Assembly: GCA_021324755.1 (NCBI GenBank)
Contig: JAJPIL010000026.1
Span: forward strand, 30,020-94,019
Reading direction: 5' to 3'
Source of the DNA: Pseudomonadota bacterium
GTDB taxonomy: Bacteria; Desulfobacterota; Binatia; Binatales; Binataceae
Length of the DNA: 64,000 nt
The notes under the pieces were generated by a model. That model was not told where the DNA came from. It searched no databases and was given only the letters and a program-made list of their open reading frames with translations. Numbering within the stretch: position 1 is the stretch's first letter; every line of letters starts with the position of its first letter. Position numbers and translations under genes: made by a program. Of the stretch, positions 56,646 to 64,000 are shown in pieces.

Positions 56646-57188
56646 ATGCTTCAAGGTTTAGCATTGTTCTGGGTTGGCGCGGTCCTTTTTCTGAACGGCA
56701 TATGGCTGATGGGTAAGATTGGGGACCGTGAAATCGGGATTATTGACATCTTCGTGGGTTTTATCACTGGGATGGTTGCGTTATACCTCGCGTTCGCACC
56801 TGGCGCGGATGGCGCGACGATCAGAAACGCAGCGCTACTGCTGATGTTTACGTTTACCTATTTTTGGGTGGCGTGGAATCGATGGAACGGGGCTGACGGA
56901 CGCGGCTTGGGCTGGTTTTGCTTATTCGTGGCCCTAACTTGCGTGCCAATTTTCCTACAGGGTTTCGCTAGCGCCAGCAACCCATGGGATTACTGGTTAG
57001 CCTTCAATTGGGTTTCCTGGGGTGTTTTATGGTTCCTCTTTTACCTGATCCTGGCGTTGGGTCGCACCGAACTGACCAAGGGAACCGGGTTTTTGTGCAT
57101 GCTCGAAGGAATCTACACCGGTTGGATTCCGGGCTACTTGCTGCTCATAGGCGCGATGCCTGGCGTTAAGCTTCCGAGCGCCCATTGA
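56646..57188 (+). CDS. AmiS/UreI-family amide or urea channel
   Basis: A 180-residue membrane protein with six to seven hydrophobic segments: LFWVGAVLFLNGIWLMG, GFITGMVALYLAF, AALLLMFTFTYFWVAWNRW, and the C-terminal FLCMLEGIYTGWIPGYLLLIG. It allows passive or proton-gated entry of short amides or urea. Placed after fmdA, formamide entry is the likely role. Confidence 0.9.
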   Translation: MLQGLALFWVGAVLFLNGIWLMGKIGDREIGIIDIFVGFITGMVALYLAFAPGADGATIRNAALLLMFTFTYFWVAWNRWNGADGRGLGWFCLFVALTCVPIFLQGFASASNPWDYWLAFNWVSWGVLWFLFYLILALGRTELTKGTGFLCMLEGIYTGWIPGYLLLIGAMPGVKLPSAH

Positions 57189-57203
57189 GCGAGAATATCT
57201 CCA

Positions 57204-57233
57204 CTGCTGGCGCAACAACTGCTGGCGCAACAA
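57204..57233. repeat. Tandem 15-bp duplication
   Basis: CTGCTGGCGCAACAA is repeated back to back at 57204-57218 and 57219-57233, between the channel gene and the FmdB-like gene. It is probably a slippage product. Confidence 0.8.
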
Positions 57234-57272
57234 CAGCCGTCGAACAGAGCGTTCTGAGCGGAGGAAAGGACG

Positions 57273-57533
57273 ATGCCCCTATACGACTACCTGTGTCAGA
57301 AGTGCGGCCCGATTCGAGCGTGGAATGCCATACACGAGTCGTCCAAGCCAATTCGTTGCACCAACTGCGGAGGGCAGGCTCGGCGCGTTATCACCGCGCC
57401 GAACCTTGCGCTCCTGGATAGGGTGAAAAAGGCTGCGCACGAGCGCAACGAACGAAGCGCTCATGAGCCCAAGGTGATGCGCCGCGAGGAGCTAACTGGT
57501 ACACCTATTAGGCACCTGCGTCACCTGCCGTAA
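57273..57533 (+). CDS. FmdB-family zinc-ribbon protein
   Basis: An 86-residue protein. The N-terminal 40 residues form the FmdB zinc ribbon MPLYDYLCQKCG ... CTNCGG (C8, C11, C29, C32). The rest is a charged helix. It was first linked to formamidase regulation, which fits its place after fmdA and the channel. The biochemical role is unproven. GGAGG is 5 bases from the ATG. Confidence 0.88.
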   Translation: MPLYDYLCQKCGPIRAWNAIHESSKPIRCTNCGGQARRVITAPNLALLDRVKKAAHERNERSAHEPKVMRREELTGTPIRHLRHLP

Positions 57534-57730
57534 CAAAACCCAACGCACAGGCGTCGTCGAGTACCCGCTAATCACGTATTCCGCTCTCCAGACGCCTGGA
57601 AAAGCAGCGATACTTCGACTAACCCAGCAATGAGCCCACGCCCTGGTGGGGTCGGAAGAGAGGTATGCTTCCTCAGCTCCCATTAATCGCCTGACTGGTT
57701 CGGCCGCGACTAGCCGTTGAGGTAAGCGTC

Positions 57731-59653
57731 ATGCCCTTTCGATGGAATCCGCGCGAGCACTTGACCCTGGCTGCTTTTTGCCTCAAGTGGCTCGCGATAG
57801 GTGTCCCCACCGGCGCAGTTGTCGGTTCTGCCGTGGCCCTGTTTTTGTGGGCGCTCAATTTCGCGATCGAGACCTTTTGGAACAACTCTTGGCTGCTGTT
57901 CCTGCTGCCCTTTGGAGGGATCGCCATCGGAGCTCTTTACCATTTCTTCGGCAAATCGGTCGAGGCTGGGAATAACCTGGTGATGGAGCAAATCCATGAG
58001 CCGGGCGGCGGAGTGCCTGCTCGGATGGCCCCGCTGGTGCTCATCGGCACCGTTGCGACGCATCTGTTCGGCGGCTCGGCGGGACGCGAAGGGACGGCGG
58101 TGCAGATGGGCGGCAGCATCGCTAGTACGCTTAGCCGAACGCTGCGGCTAAGCGACGTCGATCATCAGACGCTGCTGAGCGCTGGCGTCGCCTCAGGCTT
58201 CGGCGCGGTTTTTGGTACGCCGTTAGCTGGAGCCTTTTTCGGAGTCGAGGTGCCGGTTGTCGGGCTCGTAAACTTCCAGTTCTTCTTGCCATGCCTGATA
58301 GCGAGCATTACGGGCGACTACGTAACCAAATGGTGGGGAATCGAACACACCCGATATTTCATTCGATCGTTCAGCGAGATGCGCTTGATCCGCGAACTGC
58401 CGGCGCTAAACCCGTGGTTGCTGGTTAAGGTCGCTGTCGCGGGCTGCTTTTTTGGATTAGCGGCGTTTGTTTTCGCCGAGATGGCACACGGACTTCAACG
58501 CCTCTTCAAGGTGCTCGCACCCTCGCCGATCTTGCGACCCGCGCTCGGTGCCTCGATCCTGATAGTCCTCGCTTATTTGGTGGGATGGGACTACCTAAGC
58601 CTCGGCGTTACGGCTAACCCACATTATCCGAACCAGGTAAGCATCCTTTCCTCGTTCAATCGAGGTGGCGCCACTTACTGGAGTTGGTGGTGGAAGACGG
58701 TGTTTACGACGGTCACGATTTCCAGCGGCTTCAAAGGTGGCGAAGTGACGCCGTTGTTCTACGTGGGGGCGACGCTTGGCAATGCACTCGCCAGACTATT
58801 ACATGCGCCCTTCGGACTTTTCGCGTGCTTGGGTTTCGTCGGCGTCTTCGCCGGCGCCACGAATACGCCTATTGCCTGCACGATAATGGGAATCGAGTTA
58901 TTCGCCGCCGGTGGCAATCCAGACCTGTTACGCTCGGGTTTGGTCGTGTACCTTGCCACGGCCTGCTTCGTTGCCTACCTGATGAGCGGCCATTCAGGAA
59001 TCTACTTATCGCAAAAGATCGGTATTCCTAAATCGCTGTCCCCCACGATCCCGCCCGAAACCACTCTGCGTAGGGCGCGCGAACTCAAGCCGCCGTTAGG
59101 GGGAGCGCTGTTTGCTCGGTTAGGGGGAAATCTGACTGCCGACCAGCTTGCGCAGCTTTCGAGCAACGACCGCATTGAAATGAAAAGCCCATCCAGAGCC
59201 GGCACGGCAACCACAAGTGTGATGACTGATACTGACAACGGAGACACCACGATGAGCGACCGAGGGTACAACGATCGCGAAATTGGCCGCGTGCGGATCT
59301 ACATGGATCTGGCGGAACGGGCCGCAAGGTGGAGGCTAGGCGGACTATTCTCGCCGCCTGTCTACCAGAAAATAATCGCGGCCGCGCAAGCGGCGGGCAT
59401 CCCCATCGCAGTGGCTCAATATGTTCATAAAGGCTATAGCCTTAGCGGTGAGCTTAACCTGAAGGAACCAAAGACGAGCCATCGCGAGCTCAACCTTTGT
59501 GTCGAGTTGATTGGCGAACGTATGAAGCTCGAGTCGTTCTGTCGCGCTCACGAAGATCTCTTAGCCCAAAAGCTCATCGTTTATGAGCGTATAGAACACT
59601 GGGGTTCAGCGCACGGGTTGGACGAAGCTGAGGATAGCGGCGCGCCGTCGTAG
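57731..59653 (+). CDS. CLC-type anion transporter (fluoride-type motifs) fused to a DUF190 domain
   Basis: A 640-residue protein. Residues 1-440 are a CLC fold; the gating-glutamate motif reads GREGT (118-122, E120) instead of GREGP. The Ser-bearing GSGIP loop is absent, with EAGNNLVMEQ in that place. Both changes are, from memory, hallmarks of the CLC-F fluoride/proton antiporter clade. After a low-complexity linker rich in Thr/Asp (about 490-530) comes a DUF190 domain (about 540-625: VRIYMDLAERAARWR, GIPIAVAQYVHKGYSLSG, ELNLCVELIGERMKLESF). DUF190 is often next to the fluoride channel gene crcB. No fluoride riboswitch is seen before it. It could alternatively be a chloride transporter with nucleotide sensing. 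Confidence 0.85.
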   Translation: MPFRWNPREHLTLAAFCLKWLAIGVPTGAVVGSAVALFLWALNFAIETFWNNSWLLFLLPFGGIAIGALYHFFGKSVEAGNNLVMEQIHEPGGGVPARMAPLVLIGTVATHLFGGSAGREGTAVQMGGSIASTLSRTLRLSDVDHQTLLSAGVASGFGAVFGTPLAGAFFGVEVPVVGLVNFQFFLPCLIASITGDYVTKWWGIEHTRYFIRSFSEMRLIRELPALNPWLLVKVAVAGCFFGLAAFVFAEMAHGLQRLFKVLAPSPILRPALGASILIVLAYLVGWDYLSLGVTANPHYPNQVSILSSFNRGGATYWSWWWKTVFTTVTISSGFKGGEVTPLFYVGATLGNALARLLHAPFGLFACLGFVGVFAGATNTPIACTIMGIELFAAGGNPDLLRSGLVVYLATACFVAYLMSGHSGIYLSQKIGIPKSLSPTIPPETTLRRARELKPPLGGALFARLGGNLTADQLAQLSSNDRIEMKSPSRAGTATTSVMTDTDNGDTTMSDRGYNDREIGRVRIYMDLAERAARWRLGGLFSPPVYQKIIAAAQAAGIPIAVAQYVHKGYSLSGELNLKEPKTSHRELNLCVELIGERMKLESFCRAHEDLLAQKLIVYERIEHWGSAHGLDEAEDSGAPS

Positions 59654-60379
59654 CGCCCGCAGCGTCAACACCTGACCATTCGATTGCCTTTCCTGCGAGC
59701 GAAATTGCCTGCCGGGGTGGCGCGACGCTACTGGGGGAATATTTTTGGCGCTACCATACTGCAAAAACAGATTCCTCAGGAGTAAAGTTCGGCACCAGCG
59801 CGGTTTGGCTTGACTGCAGCGCAAGAGCACATTAAAGGGTTACGGGAGAATCCGTAAGTAGGCTAGGGGGGAGGTGACTAAGAAAATTCACGGCGCTCGA
59901 CGTCCCCAAGGTCAGAGCGACTTGGCTAGCGATGTTGCGCGGGTTTTTAGATCCGCATAACTCGAATCACAATGACTTTAATGAAAACGCTTACACCTCG
60001 GCCTAAAGCCTTACGCCGTGCCGTACAGGTAAAGGCGCTTTGTGGCCGCCTTGCGCGTCGCAGAGCAATGCTACTCGCTAGCCGGCGTAACGAATCGGGA
60101 GAAATAAGACACGCGGCAGTAGACTTGATAACACTGGGCTCCGGTTCGACAGCTTTCGAGGCTGTCATGACCATTCGTCTGGTAGCGACCGTCGAAGAAT
60201 TCGCCAAGAGGATTCATATCCCAACGATAGCTTAGGCGCTCGAGATCGTCGCGCTGGTCGTTCATCAAAGACCTGTCCAAGCCGACCAGTTGCGGCAATT
60301 AAGAGAAGGAATACCGGTTCGGTGAAAGAATAGTTGTCGTTGAGATTGACCGCTCCACGACCGGGAGGGAATTAGACTT
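59654..60379. other. Spacer downstream of the CLC gene
   Basis: About 725 bases. A plus frame (59972-60235) gives an Arg-rich 87-residue translation without a family signature, so I do not call it. Confidence 0.35.
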
Positions 60380-60862
60380 ATGGCTGATCAGGACGCGTTC
60401 ACCTTCGAAACGGATTTCTGGAAGGACGAAAGCATTCGAAAAGCCTGGGACGATATTATCCCTGGAGAGCCGCGCAAAACGATTCCCTATGTTCTCACTA
60501 AGGAAGCGATCCAGAAGTTCGCGCGGGCAGTCGGTGAAACCAATCCGCTTTACTTCGACGAAGAGTACGCCAAGACAACCATATATGGCGGTTTGATCGC
60601 TCCGCCGTCGATCCATATTTTGTTGATGTTCGCCTGCACCCCGATTGACGACTGGATGCGAAGTCCTGGGACGATCAACGCTGGGCAACAGTGGTACTAC
60701 CATACGCCAGCGCGCCCTGGCGACACTATTCGATTAGTGGCACGCGCCTTGGACAAATTTATCAAAAAGGACCGCTTGTTTGTGGTTCACGACAACGTGT
60801 TCTTTAACCAAAAGGACGAGGTAATTTGCACGGGCCGTGGCTGGACGATCAGACCAAGATGA
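60380..60862 (+). CDS. Hotdog-fold (FAS1-like) dehydratase subunit
   Basis: A 160-residue MaoC-like hotdog protein. The hydratase-2 motif position reads GETNPLYFDEEYAK (Tyr for the usual His), then YGGLIAPPSIH. This is the non-catalytic N-terminal-type half that pairs with a catalytic half, as in HadA/HadB-like heterodimers. The partner gene follows immediately. Confidence 0.88.
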   Translation: MADQDAFTFETDFWKDESIRKAWDDIIPGEPRKTIPYVLTKEAIQKFARAVGETNPLYFDEEYAKTTIYGGLIAPPSIHILLMFACTPIDDWMRSPGTINAGQQWYYHTPARPGDTIRLVARALDKFIKKDRLFVVHDNVFFNQKDEVICTGRGWTIRPR

Positions 60863-60896
60863 CGCTTCTACCATTAATGCGCCTGGGGTATTCAAG

Positions 60897-61346
60897 ATGC
60901 CGCAACAGACGTTCGATACCATCGATATAGGAGAGCTGATCTCTGGACCGTCGCTCTCGATCAGTCGGGAATCCATCCGCGAATTCGCCGAGGCGTCCCT
61001 CGACTTTAACCCACTACATCTTGACGACGAGTACATGAAGAAAAGTTCTTTCGGGAAGACCCGATTCCGCGGCGTGATCATGCACGGGATGACTAACTAC
61101 GCTCTACTCGTCAGGATGATGACCGACTGGTTGTCTACCAGAGGCGGCGTGCTTCGTCGCCTCGAGGCGCGTTGGCTCAAGCCCGTCTATCCCGGCGACG
61201 CTATTACAGCTCGCGGGACTGTGGCCCACAAACGCGTGACCCAGAAGAGCCGATGGATGCTCTTCGCGGTTGAGATTCGAAATCAGAACGACGAGCTTAT
61301 CGCAACTGGGGAAGCGATGGCAGAGTTCCCTTTGGTCTCGAGCTGA
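60897..61346 (+). CDS. MaoC-family (R)-hydratase/dehydratase catalytic subunit
   Basis: About 149 residues from the ATG at 60897; an in-frame GTG at 60837 would overlap the preceding gene. The catalytic Asp and His of the hydratase-2 motif lie in DFNPLHLDDEY, followed by RGVIMHGMTNY. With the preceding subunit it forms a split two-hotdog hydratase acting on an enoyl or 3-hydroxyacyl thioester. Substrate not readable. Confidence 0.88.
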   Translation: MPQQTFDTIDIGELISGPSLSISRESIREFAEASLDFNPLHLDDEYMKKSSFGKTRFRGVIMHGMTNYALLVRMMTDWLSTRGGVLRRLEARWLKPVYPGDAITARGTVAHKRVTQKSRWMLFAVEIRNQNDELIATGEAMAEFPLVSS

Positions 61347-61922
61347 CCTTAGGCCGAATGGCTACATAATCACGACGGGGCTTAGCCGCATCGAGCCACG
61401 TAAACGGAAATCCCGCCGTGGGCGAATATGCTCGACCGTCCCACCTAACCGGTCGAGTGCCGATAGGTTCAGAATGGCGGCGACACTCCGCTCGGTTACT
61501 TTGAGCGGGTCGTGTCGACAGGTCTTGAGCTTCGGCAGCTTTGTCAATTGCCGCCTGCGGTAATTCGCGCTGTTCAAGGTTATAAACGCGGTAGAATCTT
61601 CGCACGAGCCTGCGGCGTGCTCTCTCGTTTTTCCCTCAATGCTCTCGGGCTAGTTCTCGTCTTCCTTCTCTTAACCGTTGTCGGCTTTTAAAAACGACAA
61701 CCTCGCCGTAGGCGCCCTTTTAGGCGTTGGCCCGCTCAGTTTCTCTGCCCGCCGGAACGTCGCCCGTGGTTGAGTGACGCCGGGCGAATCTATGGTCAAG
61801 GGGGCGCAGGATAGCTATTGTGAGCGCGGACGGTTCCTTGCATCTCCTAAGGCGGATGCCTAACGCACAGTTGGGAAGGCGGGGTTTGCCTGTGGCAAAC
61901 TTAAAAATGGGCGTGACGGGAT
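61347..61922. other. Spacer without a supported gene
   Basis: About 575 bases; frames on both strands overlap the preceding gene or lack signatures. Confidence 0.3.
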
Positions 61923-62165
61923 ATGATGCGGCAAGACGGAGTTGTGCAGCAACGAATGGACGGTATTAGGTACATCTTGCGGCCTGATGTTCTTAGGCGC
62001 AACTGCTTGCTTGCCATCATCGTGGGATGCCTTCTTACGGCGGCAAACCAGTTGGACGTCCTCCTGACCGGGCCGTTCACCTATCGCTTGGCAATCAAGA
62101 TTCTCGCCAATTTCCTGATTCCGCTAGTCGTGTCCTCCATAAGTGCGCTCATAAACCGGTCGTGA
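61923..62165 (+). CDS. NrtS-like small membrane protein
   Basis: An 80-residue protein with two membrane helices: NCLLAIIVGCLLTAANQLDVL and the second IKILANFLIPLVVSSISALI, separated by LLTGPFTYR. This matches my memory of the NrtS family (small two-helix proteins described as nitrate/nitrite transporters in cyanobacteria). The family link is by pattern and the transport role here is unproven. Confidence 0.65.
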   Translation: MMRQDGVVQQRMDGIRYILRPDVLRRNCLLAIIVGCLLTAANQLDVLLTGPFTYRLAIKILANFLIPLVVSSISALINRS

Positions 62166-62511
62166 GTTCCTAAGACGTACCCGCCGCTCCTATCATCCGA
62201 GACTTGAGGCTCACGCTCGCAGAACCGCATCAAGAACTTGCGCTCATCTCTCGCGGCGGTTGCCATCGGCGCGGGTTTTGCCGGTTGGCAAAGCTCGAGC
62301 ACGATGAGGTGGCTCTCGGCGCGGCTCAGCGTGTCGCTTAGGCGAGCGAACAGTACCACGGGGCTTTTCGGCTGGTCATTTCAAGCGCAAGCGCTACGAG
62401 ATTGACGATAAAAGTTCGCCTTTGGTAGCGTCGGGATATGTTCGCCGCGCCAGCCGGGGATATCGCGTCTAATCGCAGCCTTGGACCGTGTAGCACGAGA
62501 GGGATTAGGCG
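62166..62511. other. Spacer upstream of cas6
   Basis: About 345 bases. A minus frame (62081-62359) overlaps the preceding gene and has no known signature. Confidence 0.3.
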
Positions 62512-63477
62512 GTGCTAACGCTTGCGCGCTACAGGGTAATCTTCGAAGCTTGCGAGCCGTTGGATTTGCCACCTTACCTCGGCTCGACGATTCGTGGCGC
62601 ATTCGGCAACGCGCTGCGCGCCGTTGCCTGTCCTGCGCCGCGTAACATGGAATGCCCGGCGCCGAATGAATGTCCGTACCATTTGCTCTTTGAGACCTCG
62701 CCGCCGCCCGACTCCGACGCGCTTAGAACGCACGAAGAGATTCCGCGCCCATTCGTGCTCGCGTTTACCGAGGATTCGCCCGAGGCCGCTTGCGCAAGCG
62801 AGCGCGAAGCGCGACGGCTTTTGCAGCCCGGCGACGAGCTTGCGTTCGAGCTCGCGCTGGTGGGGCAGGCGCAAAGGTTCTGGCCGCACCTGGTGGTGGC
62901 GCTGCGCGAAGTGAACCGAATCGGGCGGAAGCGGCGCGCGGTTGCGCTCAAGCGTATCGAGGCGCTTACGCTTTTCGGCGAGGCAAGCCTGGTGTACGAC
63001 GCGTCGGAGAATCTCGTGCGCGCGGGCGCGCCCAGCGTCACGCTCGAAGATTGTCCCGCGATGCCGGCGTCATGCCAGGCGCTGGAAATACGCTTTCTTA
63101 CGCAGACGCGCCTCAAGCAGGAGGGCTTCTTTGCCCGCCGTCCGGACTTCCAGCTCCTCTTCAGGAGACTGCTCGGGCGCCTATCGTCGCTTGCGAGGTT
63201 CCATTGCGGCGCACCGCTGGAGCTCGATTTTCGCGGGCTTATCGAGCGAGCCGGTACCGTGCAACTGATCGAGGACGCCACCAGATGGACCAGCTGGCGG
63301 CGTTACAGCTCGCGCCAGGACCGGCGGATGGAGTGGGGAGGGATCGTCGGTCGCGCGGTCTATCGGGGCGAGTTCGCCGAGTTCTGGAAATATTTGTGGT
63401 TCGGACAGTTCGTCCATGTCGGGCATGGGGCGACGTTCGGGCTGGGGCGCTACGCGCTGGGCATTCAAGAGCGATAA
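62512..63477 (+). CDS. cas6: CRISPR pre-crRNA endoribonuclease Cas6
   Basis: A 321-residue RAMP-fold Cas6 that cuts the repeat RNA. The N-terminal LPPYLGSTIRGAFGNALRAV, the Cys-rich CPAPRNMECPAPNECPYHLL and the C-terminal WGGIVGRAVYRGEF then GQFVHVGHGATFGLGRYALG (Gly-rich loop) are typical of the pfam10040 type. GAGGG lies 8 bases before the GTG. GC content is clearly higher than the neighbours, which suggests transfer. It lies 123 bases from the array; other cas genes must lie outside the window. Confidence 0.9.
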   Translation: MLTLARYRVIFEACEPLDLPPYLGSTIRGAFGNALRAVACPAPRNMECPAPNECPYHLLFETSPPPDSDALRTHEEIPRPFVLAFTEDSPEAACASEREARRLLQPGDELAFELALVGQAQRFWPHLVVALREVNRIGRKRRAVALKRIEALTLFGEASLVYDASENLVRAGAPSVTLEDCPAMPASCQALEIRFLTQTRLKQEGFFARRPDFQLLFRRLLGRLSSLARFHCGAPLELDFRGLIERAGTVQLIEDATRWTSWRRYSSRQDRRMEWGGIVGRAVYRGEFAEFWKYLWFGQFVHVGHGATFGLGRYALGIQER

Positions 63478-63600
63478 TCCAACCCTTTGAGAGCTCCTTT
63501 TCGAGCGCGGCAGGCTAAGGTTTTACCACCTTTAGCCACATCGCTTCGGTGCGCCTTACAAAGCGCGTCCAGTGATTCCGCGCTCGTCGCTTGTCTGCCG

Positions 63601-64000
63601 CTTTCAGTCCCCTCCTCATCGGGGAATGGAGTGCATCAGCTTTACGAACTACCTCTTCGGGCTAGCTTCGGTTCTTTCAGTCCCCTCCTCATCGGGGAAT
63701 GGAGTGCATCAATTCGATCGGTGTCGGTACCTCGCCATCCGGTAGTGCCTTTCAGTCCCCTCCTCATCGGGGAATGGAGTGCATCGGAACAACTTCCAAA
63801 AATTCGCCGAACGCTACTGCGCTTTCAGTCCCCTCCTCATCGGGGAATGGAGTGCATCGCGCTTTGGTGCTTGCAAGCGGGGAACAAGGAACTCTTTCAG
63901 TCCCCTCCTCATCGGGGAATGGAGTGCATCCCGCGTACGTCGATTTCGCCTACCAGAACACGAACCTTTCAGTCCCCTCCTCATCGGGGAATGGAGTGCA
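63601..64000 (-). CRISPR. CRISPR array, six repeats visible, truncated by the window
   Basis: A 37-base repeat starts at 63601, 63674, 63749, 63822, 63894 and 63966 (the last is cut at 35 bases). On the plus strand it begins CTTTCAGTCCCCTCCTCATC and ends GGGGAATGGAGTGCATC. All visible copies are identical. Spacers are 36, 38, 36, 35 and 35 bases and differ from each other. The minus strand reads ...GGGGACTGAAAG at the 3' end, the usual crRNA orientation, with a TCCCC/GGGGA hairpin. Transcription is therefore probably leftward, with a leader beyond the right edge and an 8-base ACTGAAAG handle. Confidence 0.97.

Noticed and set aside
57534..57730. Fluoride riboswitch before the CLC gene
   Set aside because: I looked for the crcB-motif pattern and found only a simple inverted repeat (CAGGCGTC with GACGCCTG); the conserved core is not present.
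59972..60235. 87-residue Arg-rich plus frame
   Set aside because: No ribosome site, no family signature and atypical composition.
62081..62359. 92-residue minus frame before cas6
   Set aside because: Overlaps the NrtS-like gene on the other strand and shows no known motif.

Overview
The window looks like a chromosomal piece of an uncultured Gram-negative bacterium of about 55% GC. Three things suggest this. It has an outer-membrane lipid-transport (Mla) operon. Its gene order rplU-rpmA-obgE-proB-proA-nadD-rsfS is typical of Desulfobacterota-like and related proteobacterial lineages. It also carries F420 traits (cofC and a luciferase-like F420-type oxidoreductase) beside UbiD/UbiX decarboxylases, acyl-CoA ligase and crotonases. 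That mix would suit a Binatota/Desulfobacterota-type aromatic or alkyl degrader. The taxonomy is inference; no rRNA gene is present.

Layout. 1-6.9 kb: mtnA (minus), a coiled-coil/winged-helix protein, an RRM RNA-binding protein, an RNB-family exoribonuclease, a small HTH protein and rnhB, separated by unusually long gene-poor spacers. 7.2-14 kb: a compact operon pdhA-pdhB-pdhC-lpdA-lipB-lipA, which encodes pyruvate dehydrogenase together with the enzymes that make its lipoyl cofactor. 13.9-18 kb: a convergent minus-strand operon mlaE-mlaF-mlaD-mlaC-mlaA whose last gene overlaps the lipA end. 18.3-31.8 kb: cofC, a TPR/SH3 lipoprotein, a dienelactone hydrolase and a DnaQ-like exonuclease, then the ribosome/proline/NAD cluster, then a THUMP methyltransferase, efp, ygfZ and a 47-residue desulforedoxin-like gene.

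32-43.7 kb is a catabolic region: amidohydrolase, two crotonases, AMP-forming acyl-CoA ligase, a second 39-residue desulforedoxin-like gene, a radical SAM protein, a beta-propeller protein, a CaiB/BaiF CoA-transferase and a first UbiD. 43.8-48 kb is a decayed mobile island. It holds glycan genes (intact rfbG, broken rfbF, a chimeric methyltransferase remnant), a frameshifted tyrosine integrase and the 3' half of a tRNA that probably marks the attachment site. 48-53.2 kb resumes catabolism with LLM oxidoreductase, a second UbiD, an MFS carrier and UbiX, which would supply prenylated FMN to both UbiDs.

53-62 kb: gene-poor stretches, a small secreted Cys-containing protein, a formamide module (fmdA, AmiS/UreI-type channel, FmdB-type zinc ribbon), a CLC-type transporter with fluoride-type motifs fused to a DUF190 domain, a split hotdog hydratase pair and an NrtS-like small membrane protein. 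62.5-64 kb: a high-GC cas6 followed by a CRISPR array of six visible 37-nt repeats that runs off the window.

The items most worth following are the CLC-DUF190 fusion, the two-UbiD/UbiX/LLM gene set, the twin mini-desulforedoxins, the EF-P with Asn at its modification site, the crotonase lacking a catalytic Glu, the radical SAM protein with an expanded cluster motif, and the layered decay of the integrase/tRNA island.
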